Of a DNA stretch of 64,000 bases, positions 55,909-64,000 are shown piece by piece. The notes under the pieces were generated by a model that did no database searches, was not told the DNA's origin, and saw only the letters and a list, made by a program, of their open reading frames with translations. Position numbers and translations under genes: made by a program. This stretch comes from Hyphomonadaceae bacterium (lineage in GTDB: Bacteria > Pseudomonadota > Alphaproteobacteria > Caulobacterales > Aquidulcibacteraceae): assembly GCA_022843225.1 (NCBI GenBank), contig JALHOC010000002.1:62001-126000 (forward strand), written 5' to 3'. Numbering within the stretch: the first letter of the stretch is position 1; each line of letters starts with the position of its first letter.

Positions 55909-57099
55909 ATGCGCCGCGCTGTTGTTGTGTCTTATGCCCGTACCGGTTTGGCCAAGTCCGTTCGTGGCGGTTTCAACGATACGCACGGCGCAACCATGAC
56001 AGGCCACGCCATCAAGCATGCAGTGGCGCGTTCGGGGCTCGCCGCTTCTGATATCGAGGACGTGGTGATCGGGTGCGGGGCGCCGGAAGGCGCGAACGGA
56101 ACAAATATCGCGCGCCTATCTCTGATCCGCGCGGGTCTGCCGGTGACGACATCGGGCACAACCGTGAACCGCTTTTGCTCCTCCGGCCTGCAAGCGATCG
56201 CCCAAGCCGCGCACTACATCATCAACGAAGGTGCGAAGGCTGCAATCGGCGGCGGCGTCGAATCGATTTCTCTGGTCCAGGCAAGCGGCCACGCCAACCG
56301 CTACCGTATCACCGAAGAAGAGCTGATGAAGATCAAGCCCGAGCTCTGGATGGCGATGATCGAAACCGCCGATATCGTGGCTAAGCGCTACAATGTCGCG
56401 CGCGACTATCAAGACGAATACTCGCTGCGCTCGCAGCAACGCATTGCCGCTGCACAAGCTGCGGGTCTTTTCGATGAAGAAATCGTGCCACTGGCGACGA
56501 AAATGAAAGTCGTCAACAAGGAGACAAAGGAAGAAAGTCTGGTCGACTACACGGTCACGAAGGACGAGTGCAATCGCGCCGATACCACGCTCGAAGGTCT
56601 TGCGAAGCTCGAACCGGTGCGCGGGCCAGGCAATTTCGTCACCGCCGGCAATGCGAGCCAGCTCTCAGATGGCGCAGCGGCTGTTGTGCTGATGGACGAA
56701 AAAGAAGCCGAGAAGCGCGGCTTGAAGCCGCTCGGATTGTTCAAAGGCTTCGCGGTGGCGGGCTGTGAGCCCGATGAAATGGGCATCGGCCCGGTCTTTG
56801 CGGTGCCGCGCCTGCTGGAGCGGCAAGGTTTGAAGGTCGATGACATTGACCTTTGGGAATTGAACGAAGCCTTCGCGTCGCAATGTCTCTATTCTCGCGA
56901 TCGGCTTGGCATCGATCCCGAGAAGTACAATGTGAACGGCGGCTCAATCGCCATCGGCCACCCGTTTGGGATGACGGGCGCTCGGCTCGTCGGACACGTT
57001 CTGATGGAAGGGCGCAGGCGCAAGGCCAAGCACGCGGTGGTGACGATGTGCATCGGCGGTGGCATGGGCGCGGCGGGCTTGTTCGAAGTGTTCCACTGA
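55909..57099 (+). CDS. Thiolase (acetyl-CoA C-acyltransferase)
   Basis: [47 protein letters not shown]. Confidence 0.95.
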   Translation: MRRAVVVSYARTGLAKSVRGGFNDTHGATMTGHAIKHAVARSGLAASDIEDVVIGCGAPEGANGTNIARLSLIRAGLPVTTSGTTVNRFCSSGLQAIAQAAHYIINEGAKAAIGGGVESISLVQASGHANRYRITEEELMKIKPELWMAMIETADIVAKRYNVARDYQDEYSLRSQQRIAAAQAAGLFDEEIVPLATKMKVVNKETKEESLVDYTVTKDECNRADTTLEGLAKLEPVRGPGNFVTAGNASQLSDGAAAVVLMDEKEAEKRGLKPLGLFKGFAVAGCEPDEMGIGPVFAVPRLLERQGLKVDDIDLWELNEAFASQCLYSRDRLGIDPEKYNVNGGSIAIGHPFGMTGARLVGHVLMEGRRRKAKHAVVTMCIGGGMGAAGLFEVFH

Positions 57100-57109
57100 G
57101 GATCGCGGC

Positions 57110-57358
57110 TTAGCCGCCGAGCACTTTGTGAACGCTGGAGGCGATCGCGACCTTAGCGCCCGATGCGCCAAGGTACTCTGCGCGCATGAAGGCTAGTGTT
57201 CGGGTTTTGCGCGTCAGGTGAACGATGGGCGTGCCGCCGGCGCCGGGCGTCAGAACGGTTACCTCCACCGAGACGAGCGCGGTCGGTGCGCCTGCAACCT
57301 CTGTCGCTGCAGCTTCGAGCGCTTCCGTGAGCTGAGCGGCGATTTCGGCGTTGGTCAT
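57110..57358 (-). CDS. Small hypothetical protein (possible truncated hotdog-like)
   Basis: 82 aa, overlaps the next gene start; weak hotdog resemblance (VHLTRKTRTLAFMRAEYLG). Confidence 0.5.
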   Translation of the reverse strand: MTNAEIAAQLTEALEAAATEVAGAPTALVSVEVTVLTPGAGGTPIVHLTRKTRTLAFMRAEYLGASGAKVAIASSVHKVLGG

Positions 57359-57879
57359 TTCTTGCGTGCGATCGCCTGCGTGATGCGCTCGTGCGCGACC
57401 GCGAGCGGCGCCCAGTCGCCGACGCTCGCGCTCTTGCCGAGTTCAAGGTCCTTATAGTGCATGAAGAAGTGCTTGATCTGCTGCACCAGCAAGGGCGGCA
57501 AATCCTCGTGCGTCTTCACGTCCTTGTAGAACGGATTGAGCGCATCGACCGGCACGGCAAGGATCTTTTCGTCGACGCCTTTTTCATCGTCCATCAACAG
57601 CACGCCGACCGGCCGCGCACGGATCACGCACCCGGCGACCACCGGCATCGGAGTCACCACCAGAATATCGATCGGATCGCCGTCCTCGCCCAGCGTGTTG
57701 GGGATGAAGCCGTAATTGCTCGGATATAGCATCGAGGTGTGCAGGAAGCGATCGACGAACAACGCGCCGGACTTCTGGTCCAACTCGTACTTCACCGGCA
57801 GGCCGCCCTGCGGGATCTCTACGAAGGCATTGACCTCGTGAGGTGGATTGCGGCCGGCGCTTAAGAAACGAACGTCCAT
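57355..57879 (-). CDS. ppa: Inorganic pyrophosphatase
   Basis: VNAFVEIPQGGLPVKYELDQKSGALFVDRFLHTSMLYPSNYGFIPNTLGEDGDPIDILV. Confidence 0.95.
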   Translation of the reverse strand: MDVRFLSAGRNPPHEVNAFVEIPQGGLPVKYELDQKSGALFVDRFLHTSMLYPSNYGFIPNTLGEDGDPIDILVVTPMPVVAGCVIRARPVGVLLMDDEKGVDEKILAVPVDALNPFYKDVKTHEDLPPLLVQQIKHFFMHYKDLELGKSASVGDWAPLAVAHERITQAIARKK

Positions 57880-58721
57880 CACATTTTCTTTCTTAGCGGC
57901 GCCAAGTCCGGGAAGTTCGGCGCGCGCTTTTGCGCCTTTGCCGCGAAGGCTTCCATCATGTGTGGAGGCGAGAACATGCCGGCCTGCCAAGTGGCGATAT
58001 AGTCAAGGCCATCGGCAATGGAATGGTCGCGCGCGTAATTGATCATGCGCTTGGAGCCGGCCACGGCGACGGGCGATTTTTCGGCGATCTCCGCCGCGAG
58101 CGCCATCACATGCGCCATCATCGCTTCGTGGGTGGGGAAGACGTCATTGACGAGGCCGATTTCTTTCGCTTTCGCCGCTGGCAGGCGCCGCCCCGCATAG
58201 GCCAGCTCTCGCACCCAGCCTTCGGGGAGAAGCTTGCACAAGCGCGGGAAGGTGCCGACGTCAGCGGTCATGCCGATATTGATCTCTGCGATCTGGAAAA
58301 AGGCGTCCTCGGTAGCGTAGCGGATGTCGCAGGCGCTGGTCATGTCTACGCCGGCGCCAATGCAGCCGCCCTGGACGGCCGCGATCACCGGCATGCGCGC
58401 GTCATCGAGGCAATTGAAGCTGCCTTGCAAAGTCAGCACGAATTGGCGGAACGCTTCCGCTCGCGCGTAGGCGTCGCCGCCGCTGGCTGTGACGCCCTCG
58501 CCGTCTGTGAACACCGAAATGTCCATGCCGGCTGTGAAGTGCTTGCCGGTGGAGGAGATGACGATCACGCGCGCACGGGCATGATCGTTGATGTCATGCA
58601 CCAGCGCCGGCAATTCGTTCCAGAACGCCCGGTTCATGGCGTTGAACGCTTCGGGGCGGTTCAGGACAATGTGGGCGATGTTGTCTTCAATGCTGAGGGA
58701 GAGGCAGGTCGAGTCCGTCAT
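57879..58721 (-). CDS. Enoyl-CoA hydratase/isomerase (crotonase family)
   Basis: IVLNRPEAFNAMNRAFWNEL, GKHFTAGMDI, VQGGCIGAGVDMTSACDIRYA. Confidence 0.92.
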   Translation of the reverse strand: MTDSTCLSLSIEDNIAHIVLNRPEAFNAMNRAFWNELPALVHDINDHARARVIVISSTGKHFTAGMDISVFTDGEGVTASGGDAYARAEAFRQFVLTLQGSFNCLDDARMPVIAAVQGGCIGAGVDMTSACDIRYATEDAFFQIAEINIGMTADVGTFPRLCKLLPEGWVRELAYAGRRLPAAKAKEIGLVNDVFPTHEAMMAHVMALAAEIAEKSPVAVAGSKRMINYARDHSIADGLDYIATWQAGMFSPPHMMEAFAAKAQKRAPNFPDLAPLRKKM

Positions 58722-58730
58722 GCGATTATC

Positions 58731-59711
58731 TCAGCCTTCTTTGAGGTCTGAATTCAGCGTCTCGGCGACGAAGTAGAGCGGGCGGCGCTTTGTTTCCATG
58801 TACATGCGCCCGAGATATTCGCCCATCACGCCAAGAATGAACATTTGTGCGCTGGCGAACAAGGCCGTGAACGCGAGGATACTCGCCCAGCCAGGCACGG
58901 CGGTTCCAGCCACGATCGAATAAGCAATGTAGCCGAATACACCGAGACCAACGATTAGCGCGACATTGGCGACAATGTGGGCAAACTGCAACGGCACGGT
59001 TGAGAAGCCAGTGATCGCATCCATCGAGAATTTCACCATGCGGCCGAGCGTGTAATTGGTGACGCCGGCATAGCGCGGGTCGCGAACATATTCGACGCCG
59101 ACTTGCCGGAAGCCGAGCCAGGCCACCATCCCGCGCACGAAGCGGTGGCGCTCTGGCATTCGAAGCAAGGCGTCGAGGACCTGCCGGGAGACGAGCCGGA
59201 AGTCACCGGTGTCCACGGGGATGCGGACTTCCGCAAGGCGATTGACCACCCGATAAAAGGCCGCCGCTGAAATGCGCTTAAACGCAGTTTCGCCGAGCCG
59301 CTGCTTGCGCCGACCGAACACGACATCGGCTCCAGCATCCATTTCCGCCATCATCGCCGTTAGCAATTCCGGCGGATCCGGCAAGTCCGCGTCGATCATG
59401 ATAGTGCGTGCGCCACGCGCCGCTTTGAGACCGGCGGTGAGGGCGGCCTGGTGACCAAAATTTCGCGACAAGCGCAGCCCGCGCACGTGTGGGTCGTTTG
59501 TGCACAGCGCGCTGATCTCGGCCCAGGTTGAATCGCTCGAACCGTCATCGACCAAGATCATCTCGTAGGCGCCGAACCCAGAAGCGGCCGCGCTGACCCG
59601 GCGATGAAATTCCTTCACGCCCATCGCTTCGTTGAAACAAGGCGCCACGATCGACAGCGCGGGCGCGGCTGCGTCTCGTGGCGGTTTCTGCGATGGCGTC
59701 ACACGCGTCAA
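58731..59711 (-). CDS. Family 2 glycosyltransferase with C-terminal TM helices
   Basis: LSIVAPCFNEAMGVKEF, VDDGSSDSTW, MIDADLPDPPEL, two C-terminal TM segments. Confidence 0.92.
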   Translation of the reverse strand: MTRVTPSQKPPRDAAAPALSIVAPCFNEAMGVKEFHRRVSAAASGFGAYEMILVDDGSSDSTWAEISALCTNDPHVRGLRLSRNFGHQAALTAGLKAARGARTIMIDADLPDPPELLTAMMAEMDAGADVVFGRRKQRLGETAFKRISAAAFYRVVNRLAEVRIPVDTGDFRLVSRQVLDALLRMPERHRFVRGMVAWLGFRQVGVEYVRDPRYAGVTNYTLGRMVKFSMDAITGFSTVPLQFAHIVANVALIVGLGVFGYIAYSIVAGTAVPGWASILAFTALFASAQMFILGVMGEYLGRMYMETKRRPLYFVAETLNSDLKEG

Positions 59712-59716
59712 ATGAG

Positions 59717-59734
59717 GCGGCCCTCCAGGGCCGC
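59717..59734. repeat. Perfect hairpin GCGGCCCT-CC-AGGGCCGC
   Basis: 8-bp arms in the spacer between two minus-strand genes. Confidence 0.55.
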
Positions 59735-59777
59735 TCCCTACCGGAAAGCTTCTCTGTTCGCTAGCGGCGGGCTATCG

Positions 59778-60452
59778 CTAGGCGAACACCACGCCGGTCA
59801 GCACCGCCGCATAGTGCACGCCCGCGGCGGCCATCACGAAGCCGTGCCAAATCGCGCGGCGGAAGGGGAGGCGCTCCCAGACATAAAAGGGGATGCCGAT
59901 CGTATAGAGCGCTCCGCCGATAGCGAGCAGGACAAGCCCGACAAGCGGGACGCCTTCGAGCATCGGCCCGAGCGCGGCGACGACGAGCCAGCCAAGCAAG
60001 ACGTAGAAGGCAATCCAGACGCGCTTGCCGATGCCGGGTAGGAACAGCTTGCCCGCTGCGCCGAGCAGCGCCAGCGTCCACACGATGCTGGTCATCGAAA
60101 TCGCCCAAGCGCCGTCAAAGCGTATGGTGGTGAATGGCGTGTAAGTGCCGGCTATCATCAGGAAGATGGCGGCGTGATCGAACCGCCGCAGCAACGCCTT
60201 GCGTTTGGGCTCTTCGGTCAGATTATAGGCCATCGAGCAGCCAATCATGCTCATGACGCATACGGCATAGACGGAAATGGCCGCCGCCATGCCAAGCCCA
60301 CCTTGCCAGATCGCCAAGCCCAGCGCCGCGCCGACCGCGAAGGTCATCAGCACTGCGGCCACGCCATGCACCCAGCCATCGACCAGCTTTTCGAGTCGGG
60401 TCGGATAGTGGAGCTTTGGCAGGAGATCGGTCAGCGTCATTGGGAGCATCAT
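59778..60452 (-). CDS. Hemolysin III/TrhA (PAQR) family membrane protein
   Basis: EKLVDGWVHGVAAVLMTFAVG; SMAYNL; FDHAAIFLMIAGTYTPF; start trimmed to 60452. Confidence 0.9.
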   Translation of the reverse strand: MMLPMTLTDLLPKLHYPTRLEKLVDGWVHGVAAVLMTFAVGAALGLAIWQGGLGMAAAISVYAVCVMSMIGCSMAYNLTEEPKRKALLRRFDHAAIFLMIAGTYTPFTTIRFDGAWAISMTSIVWTLALLGAAGKLFLPGIGKRVWIAFYVLLGWLVVAALGPMLEGVPLVGLVLLAIGGALYTIGIPFYVWERLPFRRAIWHGFVMAAAGVHYAAVLTGVVFA

Positions 60453-60554
60453 GGCGTATTTCCGCGCCTCTGTCCGATCAATGTTCGCGACCGAGTGTGA
60501 CGCTTGCACGACAGGGGCCTGGAGGCCAGCGCGCCAAGCGGGATAGGGTGAGGT

Positions 60555-61250
60555 GTGGAGAATCACATGCGTCGTCGTGTCCTCGTTGCGTCCTTGCTCG
60601 CCAGCATGGCCACGCCCGCCTTCGCGCAGCGCCCGCTGCTCGACAGTTTAACCCAGCGTGACGCTAGCCGGGGCATTCGCGAAGCGCTTGGCCTGGCGGC
60701 CATGAACGCCACCACGCGCCTTGGCCAACCCAACGGTTTCTGGGGCGATGGGCGCGTGCGGATACCCTTGCCGGGCGTGTTGGGACGCACGCAACGGGGC
60801 CTGCAGCCCATGGGGCTTTCGCGGCCGCTGGACGCGCTCCAGGAAAACCTCAACCACGCCGCCGAGACGACGATGCCGGAGGCGGGGCGGCTGTTCGTGG
60901 GCGCGGTCCGCGACATCACCATCGCAGACGCGATCGAGATCGTGCGCGGCCCGGAGGATTCCGCCACGCGCTATCTGCGCGGTCGCACCGAGACGCGGCT
61001 TACTTCATTGCTGCGCCCACCGATGACGCGCGCGCTGACCAGTTCTGGCGCATTCGATTTGATGCGCGCGGCGCTGCGCGAAGTGGGGCTCGCCTCCATG
61101 ACCAGCAGTCTGCGCACTGAGATCATCAATTTCTCGACGACGAAGGCGCTTGAGGGCGCATTCTTCTTTATCGCTGAGGAAGAGCGCGCCATCCGCCGCG
61201 ATCCCGTGCGCCGGACCAGTGATATCTTGCGGCGTGTGTTCGGGACGTGA
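60555..61250 (+). CDS. DUF4197 secreted protein
   Basis: Signal peptide MRRRVLVASLLASMATPAFAQ; IREALGLAAMNATTRLGQPNGFWGDGRVRIPLPGVL. Confidence 0.87.
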   Translation: MENHMRRRVLVASLLASMATPAFAQRPLLDSLTQRDASRGIREALGLAAMNATTRLGQPNGFWGDGRVRIPLPGVLGRTQRGLQPMGLSRPLDALQENLNHAAETTMPEAGRLFVGAVRDITIADAIEIVRGPEDSATRYLRGRTETRLTSLLRPPMTRALTSSGAFDLMRAALREVGLASMTSSLRTEIINFSTTKALEGAFFFIAEEERAIRRDPVRRTSDILRRVFGT

Positions 61251-62158
61251 GCGAGGACTTCCGTCGCCTCGCGTTCGATCTTGCCGACGGCCAGATGGCG
61301 GGCATTGCGTTCGGCGTGGAAACCGCAAACCCCGACATCGTTTTCCTGCACGCCACGGGATTCAATGCGCGAACCTATCGCGCCATGCTCGCGCCGCTCG
61401 GAGAGCGGTTTTCGGTCTGGGCGATGGATCTTCGCGGCCACGGGCGCACGACGCTGCCCGCGAAGCGCTGGGGTTATACGTCTTGGCGGCGCCACCGCGA
61501 TGACGTCATCGCACTGCTCGAAAAACACACCGGCGCGCCGGTGACCCTTGCCGGACACTCGATGGGCGGGACGACAGCTCTGCTCGTTGCCGCGCGTCGG
61601 CCTGATCTGGTTGCGTCCTTGGCCTTGATCGATCCCGTGATCTTGCCGCTCGGGCGCTATGCCATGATGGAATTGCCGCTGGCGCCGTTTTTCATGCGTC
61701 ACACGTTGCAGCTCGCGCGCAATACCGGCAAACGCCGCGCGACGTTTCCAAGCCGCGAAAGCGCGGTAGACGCGTTCAATGGGCGCGGCGTGTTTAAAAC
61801 ATTTCCACGCGAGATGATCGAGGATTATGTCGCCGACGGCTTGATCGAGAATGATAAGGGCGGCTTCAAGCTCGCCTGCGCCCCGGCATTCGAGGCCGCG
61901 ACTTTCGCTGCGCAACGCAATCATGTGTGGTCGAAATTCCGACGCCTCTCATGCCCGATCGTGGCGCTGCGGGCGGAGAAGCATTCCACTTTTTTCGCCG
62001 ACGCCGCGCACAGGCTCGCTTCGGTGCGGCCCAGCGCGCGGATCGCGATTGTAGACGGCTCAGGCCACATGTTGCCGATGGAACGCCCGGACCGCGTACG
62101 CGCCGCGATTGAGAGCGCCGCGTTGCTGCGTCGACGCGATGCGCGCGGCTTGGACTAG
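61247..62158 (+). CDS. Alpha/beta hydrolase
   Basis: FLHATGFNARTYRAML, WAMDLRGHGRTTLP, LAGHSMGGTTALLVA. Confidence 0.9.
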   Translation: MSEDFRRLAFDLADGQMAGIAFGVETANPDIVFLHATGFNARTYRAMLAPLGERFSVWAMDLRGHGRTTLPAKRWGYTSWRRHRDDVIALLEKHTGAPVTLAGHSMGGTTALLVAARRPDLVASLALIDPVILPLGRYAMMELPLAPFFMRHTLQLARNTGKRRATFPSRESAVDAFNGRGVFKTFPREMIEDYVADGLIENDKGGFKLACAPAFEAATFAAQRNHVWSKFRRLSCPIVALRAEKHSTFFADAAHRLASVRPSARIAIVDGSGHMLPMERPDRVRAAIESAALLRRRDARGLD

Positions 62159-63102
62159 GGCGCCCAGTCCTTCAGCACCAAATGTTGCACGCGTGCGCGC
62201 GCTTCAGGCGCGGGCGTGATTGCCTTGCGCGTCAGGGCATCGAAGGTGAGGGCGATTACTTCCAGGCTGGCCCAGGCCTGCCCGCTCGCGGGATCGAGTA
62301 GCCAATGTACGAGACGGAGCGTCTTGTCGGCAATCTCGGCGATGCCGGTGCGGACTTCGATCAAGTCACCGGCACGCGGCCACGCCCGGAAGATCAGACG
62401 CGCCTCAACCACCGCGCCAGCGGGTTGCACATTAGCGCCGGACGCGGCCATCGCATCCGCGAGATCGCGCCGCCATTGAACGAGTAAGTTCGGCACGGAA
62501 TCCGAAACCCGTCCCATGAGATGATCGCCACGCAAGCGCCCGAACGCGTCGCACTGATCGGGCGTCACCAAGGTCGCGCCGATCCGACGTGCGCCCAGGG
62601 CCTTGGCAAGTTCCAGGCTGGCTTCGCGGGGTGCGCGGGCGAGATCGATGGAGCGCGCGAGCGCGTGCGCTGGTGGCGGGCACATGATGGCGAGCGCCGC
62701 TTCACGCGTGCGCGAGGACCATGGAAATGGTTTGAAGTCGCGGGTGCTGGCGTGAGCGACGCGCAATGTAAACACGGAAGCAGGCGCGCCATCGGCGTGA
62801 CGCATATCGAGGCAGATGCGCGCCTCAGCATCGCTCATGTCCAGCACGCCGCCATGCATAGAGAGTGGCGCGCCAGGCAAAGCCTCCTTCAAAAAACGGA
62901 TATGCGCTTCGAGCGGCGCGAGCGTCGCGCCCGCCGAGGGCGTGAACGCGCGCGGCATGTCGAGCGCGTGCGCCATGTGCGCGAGCCCGATCATCGCGCG
63001 CTCAAGATGGAAGCGGACATTGAGGTGGCCGCCCTCGTCGCACTCCCAAGCGTTGACGCTGCCTTGATAGAGCGGCGCGGGCAGAGGCGGCGGGTGAATC
63101 AC
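62155..63102 (-). CDS. Double-hotdog thioesterase-like protein
   Basis: YQGSVNAWECDEGGHLNVRFHLERAM and second half TPDQCDAFGRLRGDHLMGRVSDSVPNLL; GTG start at 63102 overlaps the fur stop. Confidence 0.7.
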   Translation of the reverse strand: MIHPPPLPAPLYQGSVNAWECDEGGHLNVRFHLERAMIGLAHMAHALDMPRAFTPSAGATLAPLEAHIRFLKEALPGAPLSMHGGVLDMSDAEARICLDMRHADGAPASVFTLRVAHASTRDFKPFPWSSRTREAALAIMCPPPAHALARSIDLARAPREASLELAKALGARRIGATLVTPDQCDAFGRLRGDHLMGRVSDSVPNLLVQWRRDLADAMAASGANVQPAGAVVEARLIFRAWPRAGDLIEVRTGIAEIADKTLRLVHWLLDPASGQAWASLEVIALTFDALTRKAITPAPEARARVQHLVLKDWAP

Positions 63103-63569
63103 GCGGCGCGCTGGCAGGTCGCGCACAGGCCGGAGGCTTCGATCATTGTGCGCTTGATCGCAAAGCCATCGCGCTTGGCGGCGTCGGCGAGATCGACCAA
63201 GGCATGCCCGGCGTCGAACTCTTCCGCCGCGCCGCACTTCTCGCAGATCAGAAAGATCGTGGAGCGCGCGCACGCGCCGACATCGCAGGCGACGAAGGCG
63301 TTCAAGCTCTCGATCCGATGCGCGAGTCCCATGCGCACGAGAAAGTCGAGCGCGCGGTAAATCGTCGGCGGCTTGGCTTGGGTGGTCTCGGTGTCGAGCA
63401 GGTGTAGGAGATCATACGCCTTCGCCGGCCCGGTCTGATCAAGCAGGATTTCGAGCACGCGCCGCCGCAATGGCGTGAGGCTTTCGCTCGCCGCCGCGCA
63501 GATGCGCTCTGCTTCAGCAATGTGGTGGGCGCGGTCGTGCGCGCTGTGATCGTGCGCCATAACGGCCAT
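63099..63569 (-). CDS. Fur family regulator, probably Zur type
   Basis: LTPLRRRVLEILLDQTGPAKAYDLL, KPPTIYRALDFLVRMGLAHRIESLNAFVAC, FLICEKCGAAEEF, CATC. Confidence 0.88.
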   Translation of the reverse strand: MAVMAHDHSAHDRAHHIAEAERICAAASESLTPLRRRVLEILLDQTGPAKAYDLLHLLDTETTQAKPPTIYRALDFLVRMGLAHRIESLNAFVACDVGACARSTIFLICEKCGAAEEFDAGHALVDLADAAKRDGFAIKRTMIEASGLCATCQRAA

Positions 63570-63709
63570 GTTCGCAGGCTCCTTGCTTTTGTGAAAGATG
63601 GGCGCCCGCGCGCGGAGATGTGAGTGAGGCGTCGAAATGGAACTTTACAAGAACATATGACTCGGGTATCTCTTGGAACATTAAACGAACACGAAGACGG
63701 GGGCGTCAG

Positions 63710-64000
63710 ATGTCAGAAGCAATTTTCCGTGGTCTTTCAGGGCGTTTGCATCGGTTCGATGTGCGTCGTCCGCACGATGTGTTCGACGCCGCGCCGGCTG
63801 TGTATTGTTTTGCGCGCCCGGGGCCGGCCGGCAAAGGCTGGACGCCGCTGTTTCTCTCCAGAACCGGCAATCTTTCCAAGCGCTTGGCCGCGCACGAACA
63901 ATGGCCCGAGGCGCAGCTTCTGGGCGCGACGCACGTGCTCGTCTGCCAGCACGATGAGCGCGATGCGCGCGAATATGTCGAGGCTGATCTCGCCGCGGCG
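63710..64000 (+). CDS. Hypothetical protein (3' partial, runs off right edge)
   Basis: Open frame MSEAIFRGLSGRLHRFDVRRPHDVFDAAPAVYCFARPGPAGKGWTPLFLSRTGNLSKRLAAHEQWPEA... to the window end; absent from the ORF track. Confidence 0.65.
   Translation, partial: MSEAIFRGLSGRLHRFDVRRPHDVFDAAPAVYCFARPGPAGKGWTPLFLSRTGNLSKRLAAHEQWPEAQLLGATHVLVCQHDERDAREYVEADLAAA

Noticed and set aside
63675-63700. GGAAC upstream of the last gene as an EcfG general-stress promoter
   Set aside because: No CGTT-type -10 at a suitable spacing.
1-64000. Prophage, integrative element or biosynthetic gene cluster
   Set aside because: No integrase, transposase, phage structural, NRPS/PKS or tRNA-attachment signals seen; gene content reads as ordinary chromosome.

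Overview
This is a GC-rich (by eye) chromosomal window with the gene content and style of an alphaproteobacterium. Caulobacterales/Hyphomonadaceae-like is inferred from a PodJ-like polar factor, a SigF/NrsF pair, the ligase-associated helicase/PdeM genes and a CC_3452-like protein. It is densely coding: about 62 supported CDS on both strands, many joined by ATGA/GTGA overlaps. I saw no rRNA, tRNA, CRISPR array, transposase or phage genes. Main blocks: (i) a DoxX-YHS pair and an ECF sigma/NrsF pair that share a GTAACC-N16-CGNN promoter motif; (ii) a shortened KdpD-like kinase plus KdpE-like regulator divergent from kup; (iii) a TIR-TM protein in a three-gene overlapping operon; (iv) sthA, thioesterases and a TetR/hydrolase/MFS cluster; (v) a ligase-associated helicase and PdeM separated by an alkylsulfatase; (vi) a 1196-aa PodJ-like protein; (vii) a MerR-linked beta-oxidation locus with an inverted repeat in several of its spacers; (viii) envelope lipoproteins, an atypical histidine kinase lacking its H-box His, and a Dcm-like methyltransferase/Vsr pair; (ix) central metabolism genes (ppa, thiolase, crotonase) and a Fur/Zur-type regulator. 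The most interesting signals are the inferred ECF mini-regulon, the TIR operon, the two degenerate phosphorelay proteins, a repeat pair inserted in frame in the helicase gene, and an MFS gene whose conserved N-terminus has only a CTG start directly after an in-frame TAG. All calls are by eye from sequence; no searches were run.
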